From Mucilaginibacter segetis (lineage in GTDB: Bacteria > Bacteroidota > Bacteroidia > Sphingobacteriales > Sphingobacteriaceae), in contig NZ_JAEHFW010000001.1 of assembly GCF_016522075.1 (NCBI RefSeq), positions 1,798,001 through 1,862,000 on the forward strand: DNA of 64,000 nucleotides. Direction: 5' to 3'. Positions 53,713 to 60,513 of this stretch are shown here, one piece after another. The notes beneath the pieces were generated by a model, which did no database searches, had not been told where the DNA came from, and worked only from the letters and a program-made list of their open reading frames with translations. Each line of letters begins with the position of its first letter. Position 1 is the first letter of the stretch. The position numbers and the translations under genes are program-made.

Positions 53713-53988
53713 TCAGCTTTTGCTCCGCTTCGGGCTTTTTTTTTCACCCCTTTCCAGCATCTTGTCCACCTCCTCCGCCTTATAAAAATACGTCCCGCCC
53801 ACCTTGCTATACGGCAAATCCCCGTTCACCCGGAAATTCTGCAAGGTCCCGTGCGAGATCCCCAGCAGCTTGCGTACCTCCGCCGCCTTCAGCCACTTCG
53901 GCCGCTCCGGCCTGTTCGCCAGCAAGGCTAACAATTCCTGCTTAAAAAGCTCCAGGTCTTTCTTGGTAATCAATTCATCGGCTGTCAT
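53713..53988 (-). CDS. Excisionase-like helix-turn-helix protein
   Basis: 91 residues of the excisionase (Xis)/MerR-type HTH family common beside Bacteroidota integrases. The core is WLKAAEVRKLLGISHGTLQNFRVNGDLPYSKVGGTYFYKAEEV, residues 32-74. The tail is Lys/Ser-rich (GEKKSPKRSKS). It directs integrase toward excision and regulates the element. It lies just upstream of the integrase gene on the same strand; its reading frame ends inside the open frame of the integrase, which is offset by -1. Confidence 0.88.
   Translation of the reverse strand: MTADELITKKDLELFKQELLALLANRPERPKWLKAAEVRKLLGISHGTLQNFRVNGDLPYSKVGGTYFYKAEEVDKMLERGEKKSPKRSKS
53735..53744 (-). promoter_or_regulatory. Possible -1 slippery site joining xis and int
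   Basis: On the minus strand the xis gene reads GAA AAA AAA AGC across nine A residues. A -1 slip on A AAA AAA would move ribosomes into AAG CCC GAA..., which is open for 20 codons to the integrase TTG and beyond, and would supply the missing N-terminus. Upstream in the int frame there is a stop (53744-53746), so fusion is only possible through this slip. Confidence 0.4.
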
Positions 53989-54050
53989 GGCCGCAACCTA
54001 TACAACTTTTCAGCATAAAAGACCACCCTTAGAAAAATAAATATTGAAGT

Positions 54051-54782
54051 CTACTTGCCCCCGGTAAGGTCGATAAACGTGCCCGTCGTGTACGAAGCTT
54101 TGTCAGACAGCAGCCAAAGGATGGCTTCGGCGACCTCTTCGGGCCGGCCGCCGCGTTGCAGGGGGATACTGCTTTGCAGGCGGTCGACGCGGCCGGCTTC
54201 GCCGCCATCGGCATGGATATCGGTATAGATGAAGGCGGGGCGGACGCCGTTGACCCGGATACCCTGCGCGGCGACTTCCCTGGACAGCCCGACCGTCAGG
54301 GCTTCGAGCGCCGCTTTACTGGCGGCATAATCCACATATTCGTGGGGTGCACCTGTTTTAGCAGCCAGCGAGGAAACGTTAACGATAGCGCCGCCCTGGG
54401 GCATTCTTTTCACGGCTTCACGGCAGCACAGGAAGGGGGCGACCGTATTGGCCTGCAACAGGCGTTGCAGTCGCTCACCCGTTAGGTTCGCGACGGTGGT
54501 TTGTGTTTCCAGTATGCCGGCATTATTGACCAGGCCGTATAAGGGCGGCATCAAGCGGTCCACTTCAGCGAAGAGGTGCAGGATACCGGCTTCGGAACGG
54601 ATATCCGCTTGTATCGCTTCGGCCCTGCCCCCCTTATGGCGGATCTGCGCAACGACCGCCGCTGCGGCTTGCAGGTTGCGGTGATAATTGACCGCGACGG
54701 CGTAACCCTGCTGCGCGGCAAGTCTGGCGGTAGCGGCGCCAATACCTCGACTGGCGCCGGTGATGATCAGCGTTTGGTTCAT
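54051..54782 (-). CDS. SDR family oxidoreductase
   Basis: 243-residue classical short-chain dehydrogenase. NAD(P)-binding TGASRGIGAATARLA at the N-terminus, NNAG in VNNAGILET, catalytic Ser in VNVSSLAAKTG and YxxxK in YVDYAASKAAL, and the C-terminal VAEAILWLLSDKASYTTGTFIDLTGG. Size and motifs are those of FabG-like enzymes; the substrate is unknown. Its start overlaps the stop of the branched-chain aminotransferase gene by 4 bp, so it is co-translated with it. Confidence 0.93.
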   Translation of the reverse strand: MNQTLIITGASRGIGAATARLAAQQGYAVAVNYHRNLQAAAAVVAQIRHKGGRAEAIQADIRSEAGILHLFAEVDRLMPPLYGLVNNAGILETQTTVANLTGERLQRLLQANTVAPFLCCREAVKRMPQGGAIVNVSSLAAKTGAPHEYVDYAASKAALEALTVGLSREVAAQGIRVNGVRPAFIYTDIHADGGEAGRVDRLQSSIPLQRGGRPEEVAEAILWLLSDKASYTTGTFIDLTGGK

Positions 54783-55858
54783 TCCGTAATTTCTGCTTTT
54801 TCCGCCATAACGACAACATGGTTCCAGCCATGACGGTCGGGCTGCCGCCCGGTCCGGATGGCGTTCAGTTCGTCCCGCAGGGTGGCGGCGATGCCTGCTG
54901 GCGGTGTGGCCGGGAAATAGCGCTGGCCCAAGATATCGATCTCCCGGATCTGGGTGAGTACCGCTGCAGTGCCGACGCCGAAGGCTTCAATGGTATCGCC
55001 GTTTTTAAAAGCAGTTTCTAATTCCTGGTAACTGATCGGACGTTCCTCGGTGGTCATGCCGCGGTCTCGGGCCAGTGTCAGCATACTATCCCGGTTAACC
55101 CCATCCAGGATGGTGCCGTTGAGCGGCGGGGTGATCAGGGTGCCGTTGATGGCGAACATGACGTTCATGGTACCGGATTCTTCGATGTAGCGGTGCGATT
55201 CCCCGTCGGTCCAGAGCACCTGGTCAAATCCGGCGGCACGGGCCAGCCGGGTGGGCAGGAAAGCCCCGCCATAATTGCCGCCGCATTTGGCGAAGCCGGC
55301 GCCGCCTTTGGCCGCGCGGGTGTATTCGGTCTCGACCTTGACGTTGACGGTGCCTTCGTAATAATTGGCCATCGGCAGGGCCACGATCAGGAATTTATAT
55401 TGCCGGGCTTCCATAACGCCCAGACGGGCTTCAATGGCGATGACCATCGGGCGCAAATAAAGGGCGTTGCCGGGCAGGCCGGACACCCAGTCGGCATCGG
55501 TTCCCACCAGGGCGTCCAGGGCGGCATAAAACAGTTCTTCGGGCAGGGCCGGCATACACATCCTTTCCAAGGAACGATTGATACGGATGAGATGCTTGTC
55601 TCTACGGAAAATGCTGACCCGGCCGTCGGCCAGGCGAAAGGCCTTCATGCCTTCAAAGACCGTTTGGCCGTAATGCAGGCACAGGGCCAGGGGGCTGATC
55701 AGGAACGCACCGAAGGGCTTCACTTCGGCCTGCTGCCATTCGCCGTCCTGATAGTCGGCCGTAAACAAATGATCCGTCGGGTTAGGCCCGAATTGGATGT
55801 TGCTGAAATCATAAGCCGCCAGGCGGCTGTTATGCGTTCGTGTTACTGGTATGTTCAT
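54779..55858 (-). CDS. ilvE: Branched-chain amino acid aminotransferase
   Basis: 359 residues from the ATG at 55858 (MNIPVTRTHNSRL); the longer frame begins inside the neighbour gene and is not likely. Fold type IV PLP enzyme of the larger branched-chain class: LHYGQTVFEGMKAFR, the PLP Lys191 in GFAKCGGNYGGAFLP, WTDGESHRYIEESGTMNVMFAI and the C-terminal EAFGVGTAAVLTQIREI. It transfers amino groups between glutamate and the keto acids of Leu, Ile and Val. The gene begins 4 bp after the DinB-GNAT gene and overlaps the SDR by 4 bp, forming one operon. Confidence 0.92.
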   Translation of the reverse strand: MNIPVTRTHNSRLAAYDFSNIQFGPNPTDHLFTADYQDGEWQQAEVKPFGAFLISPLALCLHYGQTVFEGMKAFRLADGRVSIFRRDKHLIRINRSLERMCMPALPEELFYAALDALVGTDADWVSGLPGNALYLRPMVIAIEARLGVMEARQYKFLIVALPMANYYEGTVNVKVETEYTRAAKGGAGFAKCGGNYGGAFLPTRLARAAGFDQVLWTDGESHRYIEESGTMNVMFAINGTLITPPLNGTILDGVNRDSMLTLARDRGMTTEERPISYQELETAFKNGDTIEAFGVGTAAVLTQIREIDILGQRYFPATPPAGIAATLRDELNAIRTGRQPDRHGWNHVVVMAEKAEITE

Positions 55859-55862
55859 AAGT

Positions 55863-56840
55863 TTAAATGTTAATCTCCATTTTAAGGTTCGCGCGTTCAT
55901 AAGGCACCTTGCCCAGGGGGACCTCGGTAAAGCCGAGTTTGCGGTACAGGCTGACCGCTTGAGCATTAGAGATGCTGTTGGAGTGTAAAATAAGCCGCTC
56001 AATGCCCATACTTTGGGCCTGCGCGATAGCGGATCGGATCAGGAACTGGCCGATACCGCGCCTGCGCCGGTTTTCTGCTACCGCCATTTTGATCATTTCC
56101 CAGTCCTCACCCTGCGGTTGTAAAGCGACCGTGCCGACCACTTCATCTTGTTCGACCGCATAGAGAATGACACCGCCCCGGTCGACGATGGCCTCCTGCG
56201 GGTTCTCCAGTACGTAAATATCTTCAGGCTCCAGCACAAAGTCTTTGACGATCCATTGTTTATTGAGCGCCTCAAAATACCGGAGATAAGCCGGTGCATT
56301 CACGACCAGGGCAACCGGTTGCCGTAAAGGCAAGTAACGCTCCCGGACAAGCGCCAGGTGATGCAGCGGGTGGCCCGCCAGGATATAGGCAATGGCCAGT
56401 ACCGAAACGCGCTTTTCCGCAGCGGTGCCCACCTGTTTAAGCATCGCTTCATCAAAACTTTGAAACAAGAGCAGGTTGCTTTGACGAACCAGGTCGAACT
56501 CGGCCAGCAATGCAGTGATGGGGCGGTTAGCAACGCCGATAGATTGACCATAAGCCGCTTCATCATAATCCGGCAGGGGCACCTGCTCACCGCGGGCGAT
56601 ACACAAGGCCCGGTAACCCAGGATCCGCTCGGTGTCAACCAGGTGCTGCAGTATTTCCCTGATGGTCCATTTACCCGGTGCATAGGTCAGCGCACCCAAT
56701 GCCTCGAGTTCTTTGGCGTCAAACGGGTGCCGGTGTTCCTGGAGCACTTCCAGCGGCGACAGGTCCGCCGTCAGGCTGATATAGCGCTCATGCCAGGGAT
56801 GTATCGCGTGCAGGTTAGAAATATCTTTTTTTGTCATCAC
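55863..56840 (-). CDS. DinB-like/GNAT acetyltransferase fusion protein
   Basis: 325 residues with two domains. Residues 10-170 are a DinB/YfiT-like four-helix bundle (KWTIREILQHLVDTERILGYRAL with the metal-binding His, and LAGHPLHHLALVRERYL with further His residues). Residues about 185-325 are a GNAT acyltransferase: VGTVALQPQGEDWEMIKMAVAENRRRRGIGQFLIRSAI, where RRRRGIG is the acetyl-CoA loop, and AVSLYRKLGFTEVPLG. The substrate is unknown; the DinB part may be a thiol-dependent or metal-binding detoxification module. It is divergent from the MocR-type regulator across 63 bp, a usual target arrangement for such regulators. Confidence 0.85.
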   Translation of the reverse strand: MMTKKDISNLHAIHPWHERYISLTADLSPLEVLQEHRHPFDAKELEALGALTYAPGKWTIREILQHLVDTERILGYRALCIARGEQVPLPDYDEAAYGQSIGVANRPITALLAEFDLVRQSNLLLFQSFDEAMLKQVGTAAEKRVSVLAIAYILAGHPLHHLALVRERYLPLRQPVALVVNAPAYLRYFEALNKQWIVKDFVLEPEDIYVLENPQEAIVDRGGVILYAVEQDEVVGTVALQPQGEDWEMIKMAVAENRRRRGIGQFLIRSAIAQAQSMGIERLILHSNSISNAQAVSLYRKLGFTEVPLGKVPYERANLKMEINI

Positions 56841-56903
56841 ACAAAATTGTCGTAAAATTGCGGACCTGTACAGATGCAGAATTTGATTTTTAGACCATAG
56901 CAG

Positions 56904-58286
56904 ATGGCATATTTATACGACCGTATCGCCTCGGATATCGAGCAGCAGATCGCCCAAAGCGTGTTGCGCGTGGGGGATAAGCTGCCCTCTTTGCGCCTGA
57001 TCTGTGAGCGTTATGGCGTCAGCCAGAGCACCGCCTTGCAAGCTTATTATCAACTGGAGGCCAGGTCCCTGATCGAATCGCGGCCGCGCTCGGGCTATTT
57101 TGTGCACCGCTCGCCCAAAAGACAGTTACCCTTGCCCGAGATAAGCGCGCCGGGGCAGGCCGCGTCGGGCGAACTTCACGGGATCATCAGCCGGGTCTAC
57201 CGGGACATGGGCCGTGACGGGGCGGTGCCCTTGTCTTTGGGGGCGCCGGCACTGGCATTACTGCCGGTGGCGAAACTGAACAAAGGGCTGGTCAAAGCGA
57301 CACGGAGCTTAGCCGGCAGCGGGCTGGCATATGAACAGGTACAGGGTAACGCCAACCTGCGGCGGCAGGTGGCCCGTTTCTATGGCGGAAATGCCGAAGA
57401 CCTGGTCGTCACGGCCGGCTGTATGGAGGCGCTCTCGCTCTCGTTAATGGCGGTGACGCAGCGTGGCGACACGATCGCGGTCGAAAGCCCGGTCTATTTC
57501 GGCATTTTGCAGCTGGCGCAAAGTTTGGGATTGGCGGTCATGGAGCTGCCCACGCATCCGCAAACGGGTGTGGAAATCGATGCCTTGAAGAAAGCGTTAA
57601 ACAAGGTCAACGCCGTTTTATTGGTCAGCAATTTCAATAATCCCCTGGGCAGCCTGATGCCCGATGCACACAAGAAAGAGGTCGTGCGCCTCATCCAGCA
57701 CTATGGCGTCCCGCTGATTGAAGATGACCTCTACGGGGAAGTTTATTTCGGCGCCGAACGCCCGCGTTCCTGCCGTTCCTTTGACGACAGCGGCCTCGTT
57801 TTATGGTGCAGTTCCGTTTCGAAAACACTGGCACCGGGTTACCGGGTGGGCTGGGTTGCGCCGGGCAAATTCAGGGACGAAGTGCTGCGCCTGAAATTAT
57901 ACCACAGCATCGCGGGCACCACCATCACGCAGGAAGTCATCGCGGGCTTTTTGGAGACCGGGCGTTACGCGCACCATCTGCGAAGCCTGCGCCATACCTT
58001 ACAGGCCAATGCCCTGCGTTATACCCGCGCCATCGCCGACTATTTTCCCGAAGGCACCAAGATCAGCCGGCCCCAGGGCGGTTTTATGCTCTGGGTCGAA
58101 CTGGCCGCAAAAACTGATTCCGTTGCCTTATATGAACGCGCCATGCGACAGGGCATCAGCATCGCGCCGGGCAATATGTTCTCCCTGCAGGACCAGTACC
58201 GCAATTGCATGCGCCTGAGCTATGGAATGCCCTGGAACTCGACCATCGAAGACGCGCTTAAGCGTCTCGGAAAATTAATGATCTGA
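56904..58286 (+). CDS. MocR-type GntR/aminotransferase transcriptional regulator
   Basis: 460 residues. N-terminal GntR winged helix (YDRIASDIEQQIAQSVLRVGDKLPSLRLICERYGVSQSTALQAYY) joined to a fold type I aminotransferase domain, with the PLP Lys307 in SSVSKTLAPGYRVGW, and VTAGCMEALSLSL, NFNNPLGSLMP and EDDLYGEVYFG. MocR proteins use PLP or amino acid complexes to activate genes that often lie divergently, here the DinB-GNAT/ilvE/SDR operon 63 bp away. An AraC gene begins one base after its stop. Confidence 0.92.
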   Translation: MAYLYDRIASDIEQQIAQSVLRVGDKLPSLRLICERYGVSQSTALQAYYQLEARSLIESRPRSGYFVHRSPKRQLPLPEISAPGQAASGELHGIISRVYRDMGRDGAVPLSLGAPALALLPVAKLNKGLVKATRSLAGSGLAYEQVQGNANLRRQVARFYGGNAEDLVVTAGCMEALSLSLMAVTQRGDTIAVESPVYFGILQLAQSLGLAVMELPTHPQTGVEIDALKKALNKVNAVLLVSNFNNPLGSLMPDAHKKEVVRLIQHYGVPLIEDDLYGEVYFGAERPRSCRSFDDSGLVLWCSSVSKTLAPGYRVGWVAPGKFRDEVLRLKLYHSIAGTTITQEVIAGFLETGRYAHHLRSLRHTLQANALRYTRAIADYFPEGTKISRPQGGFMLWVELAAKTDSVALYERAMRQGISIAPGNMFSLQDQYRNCMRLSYGMPWNSTIEDALKRLGKLMI

Positions 58287-58287
58287 C

Positions 58288-59109
58288 ATGGAGATCGTAC
58301 GCGTACCCTTAGCCACCAGCGCCCAGCCGCAGATAGCGGCCGGCGATATTGCTTTTGTCAACTACAGTGACCAGGGCGGCCCGTTCCGTCACCGTGTACT
58401 TTTTGAGCGTTACGCCATCAGTCTGGTGCAGCAGGGCCAGAAACAGATCTACCGCGCCGGCGGTGACACCCTACTAAGGCCGGGGCAGGGGATGCTCATT
58501 CCCGAAGGCAATGCCATCATCGCCGAACACAGCCACACCACGGAGCTATACCGCAGCTTTATTGTATTCTTTCCGAAATCCTTAGGCAAAGACTTTATGC
58601 AGCCTTCCAGCAAGATGGAGGCCCCTTATCTGCATTTTCAAACCAATGCCTATATCCGGGCGTATGTCAGCCATATGTGTTCGCTCATCCAAAAACAGCA
58701 AGTGTTATCTGCCGAGATGGCCAAACTCAAAGTCCGGGAACTCCTGACCGCACTTAATGAATTATCGCCCGGCCTGTTAAGTTCCGTATTCAATAAAAGC
58801 CAATCATCTCTAAAAGTATTGGTTGAACAACATTTACTTCATCCACTGACACTGGATGAATTGGCTTTCCTGGCTAACCGCAGTCTATCTTCTTTTAAAC
58901 GCGACTTTGAAAAAGAATACGCAGTCTCCCCCCAACGCTATATCCGCGAACGCCGCCTAGAAATGGCGGCGAGCGAACTGGCTAAGGGAAAATCGGCGAC
59001 CGACCTTTATTTGAACTATGGCTATGGCCACCTGTCCAATTTCAACACCGCCTTTAAACGCCAGTTCGGTGCTACCCCCGCAGATTGGGCTTTCCGCAAT
59101 ACAAAATGA
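58288..59109 (+). CDS. AraC family transcriptional regulator (ExsA-like N-terminus)
   Basis: 273 residues. The N-terminal cupin-like domain (LVQQGQKQIYRAGGDTLLRPGQGMLIPEGNAI) is the AraC_N_2 type. The C-terminal HTH pair is LTLDELAFLANRSLSSFKRDFEKEY and ISPQ-type AVSPQRYIRERRLEMAASELA followed by GYGHLSNFNTAFKRQFGATPADW. It follows the MocR-type gene by one base, so the two are likely co-transcribed; targets unknown. Confidence 0.9.
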   Translation: MEIVRVPLATSAQPQIAAGDIAFVNYSDQGGPFRHRVLFERYAISLVQQGQKQIYRAGGDTLLRPGQGMLIPEGNAIIAEHSHTTELYRSFIVFFPKSLGKDFMQPSSKMEAPYLHFQTNAYIRAYVSHMCSLIQKQQVLSAEMAKLKVRELLTALNELSPGLLSSVFNKSQSSLKVLVEQHLLHPLTLDELAFLANRSLSSFKRDFEKEYAVSPQRYIRERRLEMAASELAKGKSATDLYLNYGYGHLSNFNTAFKRQFGATPADWAFRNTK

Positions 59110-59156
59110 ACGTTTCGCAATAACACCACAGGCAGCTCATGCGCCAATTTTGAAGC

Positions 59157-59657
59157 ATGAAAAAATTACTGTTCCTCCTTGTTTTCTTTTGCCACCAGGC
59201 ATCCGCCCAAACCTTCACCCTGAAAAGTGACGACCTGGGCGGCCAGTTCACCAAAACATATATCTGCAGCGGCGACAACCAGTCCCCCGAACTCCACTGG
59301 ACGGATGCGCCTGCCGCCACTAAAAGTTTCGCGATCACGATGTATGACCCGGACGCCCCGACCGGCAGCGGCTTCTGGCACTGGGTCGTGGTCGATATAC
59401 CAGGCACGGTGACACAGGTCAAACGCGGCGCCATTCCCGCCGGCAGCTTTTCAAGCATCAATGATACCGGCGCACCCGGTTACCAGGGCCCATGTCCGCC
59501 TGAAGGCGATGCCCCGCACAGTTACATCATCACGGTATACGCCCTGAACACCCCCAAACTCGGCACAACGGCTGCCTCCACCGCGGCACTGACCGGCTTT
59601 ATCCTGAACAAAGCCGCCATCGCCAAAGCATCCCTGATCGTCTATGCCAAGCATTAA
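59157..59657 (+). CDS. YbhB/YbcL family PEBP-like exported protein
   Basis: 166 residues with a signal peptide (LLFLLVFFCHQASAQ). The phosphatidylethanolamine-binding-like (Raf kinase inhibitor-like) core is intact: GDNQSPELHWTDAPAATKSFAITMYDPDAPTGSGFWHWVVVDIP, with DPDAP and HW, and GYQGPCPPEGDAPHSYIITVYAL. Family members bind small anionic ligands; a precise role is not known. Its stop overlaps the next gene by 14 bp. Confidence 0.92.
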   Translation: MKKLLFLLVFFCHQASAQTFTLKSDDLGGQFTKTYICSGDNQSPELHWTDAPAATKSFAITMYDPDAPTGSGFWHWVVVDIPGTVTQVKRGAIPAGSFSSINDTGAPGYQGPCPPEGDAPHSYIITVYALNTPKLGTTAASTAALTGFILNKAAIAKASLIVYAKH

Positions 59658-60513
59658 CAAGATCTATATCGTCGGTGCGGGCGCTATCGGCCAGGCACTG
59701 GCCGTCTGCTTACAACATGCCGGCAGAGCCGTTACGTTAGTTCGCCGGGCGGGCACTGGCCCCATGCGCATCAAAGTGCAGGCCCATCAGTTGCTCGAAG
59801 CCACTGTCCCGGTCATCCGCATAGAGGAAATAGGCGAGGGGCTCGTACTGGTGACCGCCAAATCCTTTGCCAATCCCGGCATTGCCGCAAAACTTGCCGG
59901 GCAAACCGTGGTATTGCTTCAAAATGGTTTGAACATCGAAAAAGATTTCGATAACCGCGAATTATACCGGTGCGTACTGATGGTCACCAGCCAGTTCGAT
60001 ACCAACGGCGTGGTTCAATTTAAACCCGTCAGCCCCTGTCCCACAGGAGCGGTAAGGGGCGGGCAATTACCACAAGTAGTCGCAGCACTCGACAATCCCT
60101 GGTTCAGGTTCATAGCAGCAGAAAATATCCAGGAACTGGTCTGGAGAAAGGTCATCGTCAATTGCGTCTTCAACGCCATCTGCCCCTTACTCGAAACCGA
60201 CAACGGCATCTTCCACCGGGATGAATCCGCACGAGCAATTGCCCGCCGGGTCATCACCGAATGTATGGCGGTAGCACAGCAGTTTGTTACACTGGAACTT
60301 GAAACAGTGATGGATAGCTTATTGAACATCAGTAGATTATCTGACGGTCAATACATCTCTACCTTACAGGATATCCGCCAGGGTCGACCGACCGAACTCG
60401 ACACCCTAAACGCAGAGATCGTCCGCCTGGCCGGCGACCTGCCGGTAACCGAAACCCGCCTGCTTGGGGAATTAGCGATGCTTAAATCACTACAGGGCGC
60501 AGGGGCAGGGTGA
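59644..60513 (+). CDS. panE: 2-dehydropantoate 2-reductase
   Basis: 289 residues. NADPH-binding IVGAGAIGQALAVCLQHAGRAVTLV at the start, LLQNGLNIE, and WRKVIVNCVFNAICPLL with the Lys and Asn that act on ketopantoate. It should reduce 2-dehydropantoate to pantoate for coenzyme A synthesis, though paralogues with other keto acid substrates are common. It overlaps the PEBP gene by 14 bp and converges on the histidine kinase gene with a 32-bp overlap of coding ends. Confidence 0.85.
   Translation: MPSINKIYIVGAGAIGQALAVCLQHAGRAVTLVRRAGTGPMRIKVQAHQLLEATVPVIRIEEIGEGLVLVTAKSFANPGIAAKLAGQTVVLLQNGLNIEKDFDNRELYRCVLMVTSQFDTNGVVQFKPVSPCPTGAVRGGQLPQVVAALDNPWFRFIAAENIQELVWRKVIVNCVFNAICPLLETDNGIFHRDESARAIARRVITECMAVAQQFVTLELETVMDSLLNISRLSDGQYISTLQDIRQGRPTELDTLNAEIVRLAGDLPVTETRLLGELAMLKSLQGAGAG

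Larger units (their letters stand above)
22650..53988. mobile_element. Putative integrative element carrying defence genes (ends not resolved)
   Basis: From the rteC-like gene to the excisionase-like gene the content is almost wholly accessory: RteC, a transposase, many predicted defence genes and an int/xis pair at the right end, between ordinary metabolic operons. RteC proteins regulate excision in Bacteroides conjugative transposons and IntDOT-like recombinases move them. No conjugation (tra/mob) genes are present, so this is a mobilisable or immobile island. I looked for matching direct repeats near 22380-22650 and 53990-54060 and saw none longer than a few bases; the outer limits are therefore approximate. 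Confidence 0.6.

Noticed and set aside
22375-54050. Attachment-site direct repeats at the island ends
   Set aside because: Reading both borders by eye gave no shared stretch beyond a few bases, and no tRNA gene lies at either end, so no att site is reported.
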